64,000 nt of DNA, from assembly GCF_015500095.1 (NCBI RefSeq), contig NZ_CP062983.1:4092001-4156000 (forward strand), given 5' to 3'. Each line of letters opens with the position of its first letter. The first letter of the stretch is position 1. The position numbers were made by a program, and so were the translations under genes. Positions 51,833 through 60,955 of this stretch are shown here, in pieces. Source of the stretch: Phototrophicus methaneseepsis (GTDB lineage Bacteria; Chloroflexota; Anaerolineae; Aggregatilineales; Phototrophicaceae). The notes under the pieces were generated by a model. The model did no database searches, was not told the origin of the DNA, and was given only the letters and a program-made list of their open reading frames with translations.

Positions 51833-52651
51833 GTGACACGTTGGGCGGATGGCATCTATGACAGCGATGCCGCACTGGATTACTTTTCTACGATCACGGA
51901 TTGGCTAGAGCGAGAACTCGCTTACTGGTTATCGCCAGAGAATGTGCAGCATCATAGCCGATGGGTTGCTGAGGTGATGTCCGTCATTGAGTTGATCCTG
52001 CTTTTTGAGCGATATCATAAAGGCAGTGAAGATTACGTCTGTGACCGGCGAGCCGTCCAGCGATGGCGTACTATCTTCTTTGACATTTGGGACGATGAAT
52101 GGGATGTCGTCGCGAAAAATGATTTCCCTCATAATCGCCAAGCGTTCAGAGAAAAAGAACGTGCCACGATTGCGCTGCTCTTTGATTACCTGGAAAACAA
52201 AGCACTTTACTTAGAAGATGATGATTTAGCCGACCAGACACGACTGCCGAAGGTGCCACTTCCGCGCTATTCTAAATATAAGTGGTATACTGACTTTGGT
52301 CAGGCAACGATCAAAACAGGTCAAGTCATCCAGGACCTCATCAAGTACCTGGAACAGACAATTATTTACTATCACTCGCCGGAAAAATGGGCGCTTGTGA
52401 TCAGTACGGGCATGGAAGAAGCCTGGGTCGCTGTCGATTTACTGGGTTTTATCACAGAAACTTATGAACTAAGCCCGGGGGTGTACAGTCAAACCGTCGA
52501 AGCGTGGTACGCAACGGCTGTAGAAAACTGTAATACATCCAAAGAAACGCGTTCGACCGATTGGATTGAATCCGATCCTTACTTCCAGAATGTGAAGCGC
52601 GCATATGATAAACTGGAAGCCATAGCCAAAAAGTACAAGCCGATGGTTTAG
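51833..52651 (+). CDS. DUF4259-like protein, internally duplicated
   Basis: 272 residues with GTG start, 40 bp after mutS. RWADGIYDSDAALDYF resembles the opening of DUF4259 proteins (WGxGxFDSDxALD). The helical unit LERELAYWLSPENV...VIELILLFERY (about 25-70) recurs as LEQTIIYYHSPEK...AWVAVDLLGFITETY (about 180-225). This suggests a duplicated domain with one copy losing the opening motif. Function unknown; small soluble helical protein. Confidence 0.7.
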   Translation: MTRWADGIYDSDAALDYFSTITDWLERELAYWLSPENVQHHSRWVAEVMSVIELILLFERYHKGSEDYVCDRRAVQRWRTIFFDIWDDEWDVVAKNDFPHNRQAFREKERATIALLFDYLENKALYLEDDDLADQTRLPKVPLPRYSKYKWYTDFGQATIKTGQVIQDLIKYLEQTIIYYHSPEKWALVISTGMEEAWVAVDLLGFITETYELSPGVYSQTVEAWYATAVENCNTSKETRSTDWIESDPYFQNVKRAYDKLEAIAKKYKPMV

Positions 52652-52675
52652 AAAAATCAGAAAAAGCCCAAGCCC

Positions 52676-53305
52676 ATGGAACAGCGGTACTTCCCTGAAA
52701 ATTATTTCAAACGTCTGGATGAAGGCAGCGACCACGATTTTTACAGCGAGCCACGCAAAGTGGTCCATATTGATGAAGAGGCGATTGCCGCGTTACAGGC
52801 TTACTACGCAAAACATGTCCCGCCACATGGCGACTATCTCGACCTCATGAGCAGTTGGCGCTCACATATTCCCCCATCGCTTGACCCAATCTCTGTGACG
52901 GGGTTGGGTATGAATGCAGAAGAAATGGGCGACAACCCCCAGTTGGATGAATTTATCGTCCATGACCTGAATGTCACGCCCATGCTGCCCTACCCGGATA
53001 ACCGCTGGGATGCCGTATTGTGCGCTGTTAGCATCCAATACCTACAAAACCCCATTGATGTCTTCCGTCATGTCAACCGTACCCTCAAGCCAGATGGCAT
53101 TTTCATCGTAAGTTTTTCCAATCGATGCTTCCCTACAAAGGCTATTTCAATCTGGCTCAATATGAATGAGGAAGAACAAGTTGAATTGGTGAAGCGCTAC
53201 TTTGAACTAGCCGGGAATTTTACCGATATACAAACAAAGGCCATCACACCGGATGGCCAGGACCCTCTTTATATTGTCAGTGGCAGAAAAGCGCTGGATT
53301 TATAG
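52676..53305 (+). CDS. Divergent class I methyltransferase-like protein
   Basis: 209 residues. Later motifs of the SAM-methyltransferase fold are clear: DAVLCAVSIQYLQNP, then VNRTLKPDGIFIVSFSNRCF. The expected glycine-rich motif I is replaced by LDLMSSWRSHIP. This variant occurs in a known group of proteins, from memory, so it may still bind SAM. It lies 24 bp after the DUF4259-like gene and convergent with the DUF1385 gene. Confidence 0.75.
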   Translation: MEQRYFPENYFKRLDEGSDHDFYSEPRKVVHIDEEAIAALQAYYAKHVPPHGDYLDLMSSWRSHIPPSLDPISVTGLGMNAEEMGDNPQLDEFIVHDLNVTPMLPYPDNRWDAVLCAVSIQYLQNPIDVFRHVNRTLKPDGIFIVSFSNRCFPTKAISIWLNMNEEEQVELVKRYFELAGNFTDIQTKAITPDGQDPLYIVSGRKALDL

Positions 53306-53337
53306 TCAATCACGCATCACGGCGATAGCTTTAGATC

Positions 53338-54432
53338 TTAATCGCCAACTGCCGGGATTGCAGCCGCAGCCGGGTTTGGTTCTGGGATTGCGGCTTCAAC
53401 TTCTTCAATCAAACCTTCTGAATAGAGCACACGCTTAAAGCTTGTAATGGCGACTTCGCACATGCCAAGGTCTGGTTCGCGCGTGGTCAGATGCTGCAAC
53501 ATGAGATTGGGCTTGACCAGGACACGTACCCACGGGCGATGGATATTATTGGCAGACCAGCGCAGATACTCATAAGCAATCCCCGCAATGACCGGGATGA
53601 GCACAATGCGTGACAGAATCAGCAGCAAAAAGGGCGGCCGCCCCAACAGCGAGAAGACAATCACGCTGACGAATACCACGGTCAGCAAGAACGCCGTACC
53701 ACAGCGGGGATGTTCAATCGGGTATGTGATGACCGTTTCCGGCGTCAGCTCCGCACCCGCTTCATAGGCATTGATTGTCTTATGTTCAGCGCCATGATAG
53801 CCAAACAAGCGCTTCACATCGTTGAGCTGGCCTATCAGAGAGATATAAGCGATCAAGATCGCCAGTTGGACCACGGCTTCGATGAAGTTGATGATCGTCG
53901 CTTCGACACCGATAGGCAGGGCTTCATAGAAGATGAAAACATTGCTACCGCCGCTTTCAGCTTCCACCACGTCACCATCGGCTGCTGTTTCAACTTGTTC
54001 AACCGCCGCGTCCGAGGAGGTTGAGGTAATGCCCAATGCGCTGCCGATGCCTGTTGCCAGCGTCGTTGGCAGCAAGAAAAACAGCCCGATGCCGATGAGC
54101 AAAGAGACAGCCAGTGTGGCAAAACCAACCGGGCCATTAAAGCTAACGTCTTCTTCTTCACCCAGTGCCACATCTGCGGACCACATCAGGGCACGTGTAC
54201 CAAGCCCCAGGGAATCCCACAGGCCTACCAGGCCACGTACAAAAGGGGTCCGGGCAATCCAACCCCGATAGAGTGTTTTATTCAAAGGCTGCTCATGGAC
54301 GACGATTTGCCCTTCCGGGTCCCGTACAGCGATAGCGGCATTATTCGCCCCACGCATCAGCACACCTTCAATAACAGCCTGCCCGCCATAAGAAAACTTA
54401 ATTTCCTGAGGGGCACTCTTTGGTTTTTCCAC
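53338..54432 (-). CDS. DUF1385 (YqhQ-family) membrane protein
   Basis: 364 residues from GTG 54432, with AGGAG 7 bp upstream; a TTG at 54453 would overlap the upstream gene. FSYGGQAVIEGVLMRG at the N-terminus, TPFVRGLVGLWDSL, four to five hydrophobic segments, and GYHGAEHKTINAYE with HPRCGTAFLLTV are diagnostic of the family. His/Glu residues in HGAEHK may bind a metal. The cellular role is unsettled. It is the last gene of a leftward run with the GH-A-like gene and recJ. Confidence 0.92.
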   Translation of the reverse strand: MEKPKSAPQEIKFSYGGQAVIEGVLMRGANNAAIAVRDPEGQIVVHEQPLNKTLYRGWIARTPFVRGLVGLWDSLGLGTRALMWSADVALGEEEDVSFNGPVGFATLAVSLLIGIGLFFLLPTTLATGIGSALGITSTSSDAAVEQVETAADGDVVEAESGGSNVFIFYEALPIGVEATIINFIEAVVQLAILIAYISLIGQLNDVKRLFGYHGAEHKTINAYEAGAELTPETVITYPIEHPRCGTAFLLTVVFVSVIVFSLLGRPPFLLLILSRIVLIPVIAGIAYEYLRWSANNIHRPWVRVLVKPNLMLQHLTTREPDLGMCEVAITSFKRVLYSEGLIEEVEAAIPEPNPAAAAIPAVGD

Positions 54433-54442
54433 GCTGCGACTC

Positions 54443-55837
54443 CTAATCTGCAAACTCCAGCGGTGTCACGCCATCCGGCGTCTGTTCTGTAATCATAATA
54501 GGGCCATAAGCCGTCAAAATGAGCGGCTCCCCACCGATAAAACAGCCATCTACATCTGTACAGTGGGCGGCATCTAGAGGCACACTATACACCCCATCTT
54601 GTGTGGGAACAATTAGGAACTCCCCTTGCAGGGTCGTCCGATAAGCTTTGTCGTCATCCAATTGAATATTCACCGTCGCGTGGGCCTCCGTGCGGGCCCA
54701 GGCCACCAACGTCTGACGGCCATTCTCATGCTGTAACAAGACGCCTGTCAGCGTTTCTGTCTGCGCCATCGTGGCGTTGGTCACATCCGCGAACTGCCCC
54801 ACCAACATATGATACGTTTCGTAAGCTGGCCGAGATTGCGCATTTGCAGGGCTAAGAATACCAAATGACTCCGCATTTGGCGGCAAATCCTGGTCATACA
54901 GCTTATAAACGGCGATCCGTTCTGCATCAGCGGCGAGCGCTAAGGCAACCGCCTGCACCAGATAACTAGCTTGATGCGATAAATCCAGGTCGTAAACCGG
55001 GCGATCCACGGGCCAATTGGGGTCATCTGTCGGGGCCGCATTGGTTTCATTAATCCAGATGGCTTTGTTTTGCAGGCCATGTTCATCAAGCGAACGCTGC
55101 ACCCGCTGTACGAGGTCATAAACCGTCTCTGAACGGAAGTAAACGTGCAAGCTGACGACATCAAAGTAATAATTGTTCGCTGCGGCATCGGGGTCCTGCA
55201 TGATGCGATCCAACAAGCGCTCAATGTACGGCGTGCGCCCTTCGTTGACATCATGCCAGTAAGTCGTACCAGCCAGATGAATACGTGCAGCGGGGTTCGC
55301 ACTGCGAGCGGCTAAATAAGCTACCTTGACCATGCGGAAGTAGTCTTCAAGGTCGCCTTCGTATTCAAATCCATAAGTTTCCGGATCAATATCGGGTTCA
55401 TTCCAGATAATGAAGCGAGAGACACCACGAGAAGCATAATAGGCCGCCGTTTTGCTGACAAACTGCCCCCAAGTATTGCCTGGGTCATCATAGGGCAAAT
55501 AAAGTCCACGTGGCACCCCTGGCCCAGGCGTCCCATCTGTGGCCCATGCAGGCGTCGTCTTGAGCAAAGCGACAACTTCACGGTTGCAAGCTGATGCGGC
55601 CTTCAGCCAGCGATCATCCACATTGAGCGTATGCCAATCTTCAGGGCCAGTTGGCTGATGCTGCGCCCAATCAAAGATGATGCGCTCCCAGCCCACGCCT
55701 AAATCACAGGTCACATCCGGAAACCAGAAGCCCTCTACAATGCCAAAGCGGTTCGCAGGACTAAAATCCTGCTGTGCCTGCCCGATGCTACTTATAAACA
55801 GCAGCAGCAAACTTAAAAGCACGATGCGCCGCTTCAT
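54443..55837 (-). CDS. Secreted clan GH-A-like glycoside hydrolase (GH39/GH5-like)
   Basis: 464 residues. A signal peptide ends GQAQ. The TIM barrel has the acid/base E147 in IIWNEPD and likely nucleophile E264 in IWINETNAAPT. The C-terminal ~120 residues look like a beta domain. The gene starts inside the end of recJ (4-bp overlap, ATGA) and is followed 10 bp later by the DUF1385 gene. Extracellular glycan hydrolysis is likely; the precise family and substrate are undetermined. Confidence 0.8.
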   Translation of the reverse strand: MKRRIVLLSLLLLFISSIGQAQQDFSPANRFGIVEGFWFPDVTCDLGVGWERIIFDWAQHQPTGPEDWHTLNVDDRWLKAASACNREVVALLKTTPAWATDGTPGPGVPRGLYLPYDDPGNTWGQFVSKTAAYYASRGVSRFIIWNEPDIDPETYGFEYEGDLEDYFRMVKVAYLAARSANPAARIHLAGTTYWHDVNEGRTPYIERLLDRIMQDPDAAANNYYFDVVSLHVYFRSETVYDLVQRVQRSLDEHGLQNKAIWINETNAAPTDDPNWPVDRPVYDLDLSHQASYLVQAVALALAADAERIAVYKLYDQDLPPNAESFGILSPANAQSRPAYETYHMLVGQFADVTNATMAQTETLTGVLLQHENGRQTLVAWARTEAHATVNIQLDDDKAYRTTLQGEFLIVPTQDGVYSVPLDAAHCTDVDGCFIGGEPLILTAYGPIMITEQTPDGVTPLEFAD

Positions 55838-57561
55838 GCTTGGGCAACCTCCGCCGGGCGCACATCTTTGAGGTTCAGTTGCAAATTACGACGCCCCTGC
55901 CACTCATTCATCTCCAGATTATAGACCACATCCAGGTAATCCGGCATTGCGCCATTCCAATGCCCCAGACGGAAGCCAATGCAATCAATAGGTGGTTCGC
56001 CCTCAGCCACAACGCGCATCTTCAGATGCTGGTCATCACTGCCAACGGTGCGATAATCAACAACGCGCACGCCGCGCGTCAAAAAGACAGGCTGCTCATT
56101 GCCATTACCCGTTGGTTCTAACGCGGATAGTTCATCAACCATATGGGAAGAAAGCTGCCGCATGGGCAGTTCCATATCAATAGACAGGATGGGCAGCAGT
56201 TCACGGCCAGCAAGCGCTTGTTCAGCCATTTCCAGCAAGCGCCGCTCCAGAACATCAATATTGTGGTTCATAATCGTGAAGCCCGCCGCCTGGGCGTGTC
56301 CGCCATGCCGCACCAATAAATCCGCACAAGCATCGAGCGCCTGCGTAATATGGAACTCTGGAATGCTTCGACAAGAAGCATGGCTTTCTTCCGGCCCTTT
56401 ATCCAGGATAATCGCAGGGCGATAGTACGCCTCCGTCAGGCGGCCTGCCACAAGCCCGACAATCCCTGGCGAAACAGCATCATCAGCGGCAAAGATGAGG
56501 TTGCCATTTCCCAAGCCGCCCGCATCGATATAAGTCTGGATACGTCCTTGAGCTTCCCGCGTGAGAGACTGCCGCTTGCTGTTGAGTGTCTGTAAAGCTT
56601 CTGCATAGCCACGAGCTTCTTCAACCGTCTGGGCAGAGAGCAGTTTATAAGCGACCAGCGCACTATCCAGGCGACCCGCTGCATTAATCCGTGGCCCCAG
56701 GCCAAAGCCGATGCTCATTGCTGTGATCTGCCCTGGCTGTAAGCCAGCCACTTCCATCAAAGCCTGAATACCGGGGCGCTGAGCCTGATTCAAGACTTCC
56801 AGGCCGCGACGTACCAAACTCCGATTCAAAGGGACATTCAGCGGCATAATATCGGCAACGGTACCAATAGCGACAAGGTCTAGCAGGCTGTCAATCACGG
56901 CTTTATAAGGTTCTGCACTGCCCCCATTGCGCCGCCAACCATCAAGTAGGAGGGCACGCGCCACCATAAAAGCGACCCCCACCCCCGCCAGATTCGGCTC
57001 CCCAGCACAATCCGCCTGCTGTGGGTTGACCACAGCATCTGCCTGGGGGATTTCAGGGCCAACCGAGTGATGATCCGTGACGACAATATCCAGGCCAGCG
57101 GCCTTACCATCGGCCACTTCTTGCACGGACCGAATACCACAGTCCACCGTAATCACCAGCTTGACGCCCTGCTCAGCAAGTTCTTGCAGCGCAGGTGTAT
57201 TCAGGCCATAACCTTCATCGACACGGTGCGGGATGTAAGCACGGGCATTGGCACCCAATCGATTGAGAACTTGCATCATCAACGTGGTAGAGGTCACGCC
57301 ATCGGCATCAAAATCGCCATAGACGACGATTGGCTCCCGTGTTTTAATCGCACGGCGAATACGCGCGACAGCCTTCTCCATATCTTTCATGGCGAAGGGG
57401 TCAACGGTAATATCTTTGTCGTACAAAAAGTGATAGGCTTCTTCAGGGGTTTGCAGGCCACGATTATATAAAATCTGAGCCAGCACCGGGCTTAAGCCTT
57501 TATACTGCCTCAGGAGCGGTTGTGGCGCTGCGGGGGCGACAGTCCATCGTTTGCTTATCAT
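55834..57561 (-). CDS. recJ: Single-strand-specific exonuclease RecJ
   Basis: 575 residues from ATG 57561, the usual length. Although the frame is open for 116 more codons upstream, nothing in that extension fits the family. The DHH phosphoesterase motifs are present: YGDFDADGVTS, TVDCG and TDHHSVG, plus the DHHA1 motif GGHAQAAGFT. Degrades 5' single strands in recombination and mismatch repair; mutS lies 4 kb away. Translationally coupled to the GH-A-like gene. Confidence 0.95.
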   Translation of the reverse strand: MISKRWTVAPAAPQPLLRQYKGLSPVLAQILYNRGLQTPEEAYHFLYDKDITVDPFAMKDMEKAVARIRRAIKTREPIVVYGDFDADGVTSTTLMMQVLNRLGANARAYIPHRVDEGYGLNTPALQELAEQGVKLVITVDCGIRSVQEVADGKAAGLDIVVTDHHSVGPEIPQADAVVNPQQADCAGEPNLAGVGVAFMVARALLLDGWRRNGGSAEPYKAVIDSLLDLVAIGTVADIMPLNVPLNRSLVRRGLEVLNQAQRPGIQALMEVAGLQPGQITAMSIGFGLGPRINAAGRLDSALVAYKLLSAQTVEEARGYAEALQTLNSKRQSLTREAQGRIQTYIDAGGLGNGNLIFAADDAVSPGIVGLVAGRLTEAYYRPAIILDKGPEESHASCRSIPEFHITQALDACADLLVRHGGHAQAAGFTIMNHNIDVLERRLLEMAEQALAGRELLPILSIDMELPMRQLSSHMVDELSALEPTGNGNEQPVFLTRGVRVVDYRTVGSDDQHLKMRVVAEGEPPIDCIGFRLGHWNGAMPDYLDVVYNLEMNEWQGRRNLQLNLKDVRPAEVAQA

Positions 57562-57681
57562 AGGGTACGAAACGTATACTTTTAACAAGACTATCGTTGA
57601 TACTACCACGCGCAGAAATGCGCCACAAGCGCTAACCAAAAAACAACTTTGACACGCAATTAACTGAAAGTAAATCTTTAT

Positions 57682-58617
57682 ATGGCACGTATTATCTTTA
57701 TGGGAACGCCGGATTTTGCCGTCCCGACCTTGCAAGCACTCATCCAACAACATGATGTCATCGGTGTGGTGACCCAGCCAGACCGTCCTGCGGGTCGTCG
57801 TGGCGATTTGCGCCCGCCGCCTGTTAAGGTCGTCGCACAGGAAGCTGGCATCCCTGTTTATCAACCAGAGCGTCTGCGCAAAAAAGCCGCCATTGAAGCA
57901 CTCAAGCAAATGGGCATCCCTGATCTTTACGTGGTTGCCGCCTTCGGCCAGATTTTGCCCCAGGCCGTGCTAGACATCCCTGCACATGGATGCATCAACG
58001 TGCATGGGTCCCTATTGCCGCGCTGGCGAGGTGCGGCCCCGCTCCAAGCCGCCCTACTAGCAGGTGATGAAGAAACAGGCATCACGATTATGCTGATGGA
58101 TGCAGGCCTGGATACAGGCCCGATGCTCAGCAAGCGCCCCATCCCGATTACAGAGGTAGAAACGGGCGAGAGCCTGCACGATAAAATGGCAGCGCTGGGT
58201 GCAGAACTGCTCATAGATACGATCCCAGGCTATCTGGATGGCAGCATTCAACCACAACCACAGGATGACAGCCTATCAACTTATGCTCCGCAGATTTCTC
58301 GTGATGATGGGCGCATCAATTGGAACGACACCGCCCTAGAAATTGAAAGACGTGTGCGGGCCTTCACACCCTGGCCGGGGACCTTCACCTATTGGGACGA
58401 TAAACAACTTAAAGTACACAGCGGCCTTGTCATTGACGGTACAGCCCAGATTGGGCAAGTGGTCGCCACTGGCGACACCATTGCTGTTGGCACCGGTGAG
58501 GGCCTCTTTGCTCTCGGAGACATCCAGATTGCGGGGAAAAAGCGCATCCCTGTCATTGATTTTGTCAATGGCTATGCCGATTTTGTCGGCAGTGTGCTGG
58601 ACCAGCACAGTGACTGA
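57682..58617 (+). CDS. fmt: Methionyl-tRNA formyltransferase
   Basis: 311 residues. The N-terminal formyltransferase domain has FMGTPDFAVP, INVHGSLLPRWRGAAP (catalytic Asn/His) and TIMLMDAGLDTGPM (Asp). The C-terminal tRNA-binding domain begins with RAFTPWPGTFT. Formylates initiator Met-tRNA with 10-formyl-THF. Divergent from recJ. The last 8 bp overlap the next gene. Confidence 0.96.
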   Translation: MARIIFMGTPDFAVPTLQALIQQHDVIGVVTQPDRPAGRRGDLRPPPVKVVAQEAGIPVYQPERLRKKAAIEALKQMGIPDLYVVAAFGQILPQAVLDIPAHGCINVHGSLLPRWRGAAPLQAALLAGDEETGITIMLMDAGLDTGPMLSKRPIPITEVETGESLHDKMAALGAELLIDTIPGYLDGSIQPQPQDDSLSTYAPQISRDDGRINWNDTALEIERRVRAFTPWPGTFTYWDDKQLKVHSGLVIDGTAQIGQVVATGDTIAVGTGEGLFALGDIQIAGKKRIPVIDFVNGYADFVGSVLDQHSD

Positions 58618-59149
58618 GGCCATCGTCACGGACCTTGATGCCGTGAGGTTATTAGCTACCGCGCATCAGGATGCGTTTGATGTGATGCGTTATATGCTTC
58701 AATTGGATGATGACCTCTCGGATGAAGCTATAGATAATCTGGTCGAGCGTATCGCTGAACCCGTGATCAAAGCGATTGACTGCACCCAATGTGGGAACTG
58801 CTGCCGCTCACTGCATGTTTACCTGACGGAATCCGACGCTGTGCGACTGGCAGAAGCATTAGGCAAGTCCACAGATGCGATTGTCGACACGTATATCGAC
58901 CAGGAATCCGCACAAGCAGAAGGTGAATGGGGCCGTTTTGCACAGCGGCCCTGTGCCTTACTCAAAGGTAACCTGTGCAGTATTTACGCCCATCGCCCCA
59001 ATACCTGCCGCGCTTATCCACAGTTCACGCCAGATTTCCGCTGGCTGCTGCCGGATATCATCGAAGGTGCCAGCCTCTGCCCGATTATTTACAATGTGCT
59101 GGTACGCTTACTGCCTCTGGTCGACGAAGGCATCGAAAAACACATTTAA
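58610..59149 (+). CDS. YkgJ-type CxxCxxCC cluster-binding protein
   Basis: 179 residues if translation begins at GTG 58610, inside the end of fmt (8-bp overlap). The frame stays open upstream but would only read through fmt. Cys signature CTQCGNCC, then CALLKGNLCSIYAHRPNTCRAYP, the YkgJ/UPF0153 pattern thought to bind zinc or an iron-sulfur cluster. Role unknown. No clear ribosome site, so it probably depends on translation of fmt. Confidence 0.82.
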   Translation: MTEAIVTDLDAVRLLATAHQDAFDVMRYMLQLDDDLSDEAIDNLVERIAEPVIKAIDCTQCGNCCRSLHVYLTESDAVRLAEALGKSTDAIVDTYIDQESAQAEGEWGRFAQRPCALLKGNLCSIYAHRPNTCRAYPQFTPDFRWLLPDIIEGASLCPIIYNVLVRLLPLVDEGIEKHI

Positions 59150-59302
59150 GCAAATTCCAAGCACGCGAAAACAATCTCTAACTATAAAAATCTCATAAAT
59201 ACAACCTGAAACCACCACAAGGATGAAACAAGTCCCGGCCATGCTGCGTATAAAGGAATAGATTGACAACAAGACAGCAAAAGCTGATTTAAAGGATTCC
59301 AA

Positions 59303-59503
59303 ATGCAAAAGCGGCTGACAAAATCTAGTGATACCATGATTGCTGGTGTGGCCGGTGGGCTGGCAGAATATTTCAACGTTGACCCTACCCTGGTCCGTCT
59401 GCTCTTCGTCCTGTTTGCCCTGGCGGGCGGCCCCGGCTTACTCGTATACATCGTGCTATGGGTCGTGATGCCAAGCGCCTATTCAAAACGCAAGTACGAA
59501 TAA
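59303..59503 (+). CDS. PspC-domain membrane protein 1
   Basis: 66 residues; AAAGGA precedes the ATG. KRLTKSSDTMIAGVAGGLAEYFNVDPTLVRLLFVLFAL is the PspC domain, ending in one hydrophobic helix pair. Part of the envelope-stress family, though alone it does not prove a Psp system. Followed by a second, similar gene. Confidence 0.93.
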   Translation: MQKRLTKSSDTMIAGVAGGLAEYFNVDPTLVRLLFVLFALAGGPGLLVYIVLWVVMPSAYSKRKYE

Positions 59504-59512
59504 GTACACTGG

Positions 59513-59535
59513 GAGCAACACAAAGAGCAACACAA
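59513..59535. repeat. GAGCAACACAA direct repeat
   Basis: Two copies at 59513 and 59525, 12 bp apart, between the two pspC-like genes. A close variant (GAGCAACAA twice, 13 bp apart) occurs at 23901-23922 before the lipoprotein gene. Confidence 0.45.
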
Positions 59536-59606
59536 TAAGGGCATCAACCCGGCAAGAAAATGATATATAAACGACCTACAGAAACGAACACACGAGAGAG
59601 GATCTC

Positions 59607-59876
59607 ATGAACGAAACACCGAAACGACTTTATCGCTCCGAGACAGACCGCCAGGTTGCTGGTGTCTGTGGTGGGATTGCAGCATACTTCAATGTGGATC
59701 CTACCCTTGTGCGCATCGTATTTTTGCTGCTCCTACTGGGGGCTGGCAACGGATTCTTGCTATACATGGTCCTTTGGATCGTTATCCCGGAAGAATCCGA
59801 CGTGCGTGCTATGAGCAGCACAAAACGCAAGAATGATGGTTCAGACAACGATGACTATTATGAGGACACCATCTAG
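59607..59876 (+). CDS. PspC-domain membrane protein 2
   Basis: 89 residues; GAGAGGA precedes the ATG. KRLYRSETDRQVAGVCGGIAAYFNVDPTLVRIVFLLLLL is the PspC domain, and a polar acidic tail (SDNDDYYEDT) follows. It is clearly a paralogue of the gene 100 bp upstream and probably arose by tandem duplication. Confidence 0.93.
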   Translation: MNETPKRLYRSETDRQVAGVCGGIAAYFNVDPTLVRIVFLLLLLGAGNGFLLYMVLWIVIPEESDVRAMSSTKRKNDGSDNDDYYEDTI

Positions 59877-59902
59877 CCCACTCAAAGCCCTGGCAAAGCA
59901 GC

Positions 59903-60901
59903 TCAACGCTTTTCCGGCTGTGAGAACGTCGGTCGCAGGAATGGCACCAATTGGGCAGCCGTTGTAATAGGCTGCCCACAATCAAGCAGTAGATAGGCGC
60001 CTTCTTCATGTGGGTTGGCATGTGTATAACTCGCTAGCCTGAGTTGATGCTTGCCAATCAGTGCATAACCGCCCCGTACAGGAATATGCCCACTCACCAA
60101 AACCCGCTGCTTATACGGGCTCAACGCTGAAATATGCCTTAGATAAGCATCCAGGACGAAAGAATAAGCGTCCAAAGTCCAGCCGAGTTCATTACGTGTA
60201 AAGAGAATATCCCAAAGCAAAGCAAATTCCTGGCTCATCTGGGAGATGAGTTGCCCTCGCAAAAAATGCGTTAGGCGAGGATCATCGGCGCCAGTAATCC
60301 CTAGGAAATAGCGCGCCTGAGCCATGTATTCTCGGTTGCTGGCAAGCTGTGCGCGGGTATAGTTACGCGCGATCTTATCTTCAGCCAGACGCAGCAGCGC
60401 CTCATGATCAAATGTCAAAATATCTTCCGCGATCTGTACCGAGTTAATCGCAGGGGCAGCACCCGAATGATTAATCAGCACCCCGGCTTTCGTCCGCACA
60501 AAAAAGGGTAGTGAACGTAAAAAAGCCAGGATTTCGGTCCGCTGGCCAGATTGCGTCAATAACCGTTCGAAGCGCGGGGTAAATTCAATATCGCCCTTTG
60601 CCAGCGTTGTACTGTAGATATGGGGCATCTCGTGGTTGCCCAGGAGCATCACCACAGTACCCGGCTTGTAATGCGCTTGCAAACGCATAATATCGAGCAG
60701 AATCGGAATGCTCAGATCATCCTCTTCTGGCCCGTAGCCATGCACCATATCTCCCGCGAGGATGAGGTACTGAACCGCACCCTGCTGGTATAATTCAACG
60801 AATTTTTGGCGAATCTGAGTGTAGGCGACGCCGTCTCCGTGTAAATCCGTGACAACCATCGCAACACCGTTGTCTATATCTATTGCACGAGGGTGGCTCA
60901 T
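59903..60901 (-). CDS. Calcineurin-like metallophosphoesterase
   Basis: 332 residues. Metal motifs are TDLHGDG (DxH), LAGDMVHG (GDxxxxG), GNHEMP, and a late GHIPV (GHxP). This is the serine/threonine phosphatase or diadenosine tetraphosphatase type of calcineurin-like fold. Substrate unknown; cytoplasmic. Convergent with the pspC-like pair and 54 bp after the recombinase gene. Confidence 0.88.
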   Translation of the reverse strand: MSHPRAIDIDNGVAMVVTDLHGDGVAYTQIRQKFVELYQQGAVQYLILAGDMVHGYGPEEDDLSIPILLDIMRLQAHYKPGTVVMLLGNHEMPHIYSTTLAKGDIEFTPRFERLLTQSGQRTEILAFLRSLPFFVRTKAGVLINHSGAAPAINSVQIAEDILTFDHEALLRLAEDKIARNYTRAQLASNREYMAQARYFLGITGADDPRLTHFLRGQLISQMSQEFALLWDILFTRNELGWTLDAYSFVLDAYLRHISALSPYKQRVLVSGHIPVRGGYALIGKHQLRLASYTHANPHEEGAYLLLDCGQPITTAAQLVPFLRPTFSQPEKR

Positions 60902-60955
60902 AGCACCATTATCATTTCGAGTGAGTCTTGAAGTAAAGGCGGCAACGTCAGACGC

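Noticed and set aside
57562-57909. 116-codon extension of recJ
   Set aside because: The RecJ N-terminus begins at 57561; the extension is Cys-rich, non-homologous and overlaps the fmt gene.
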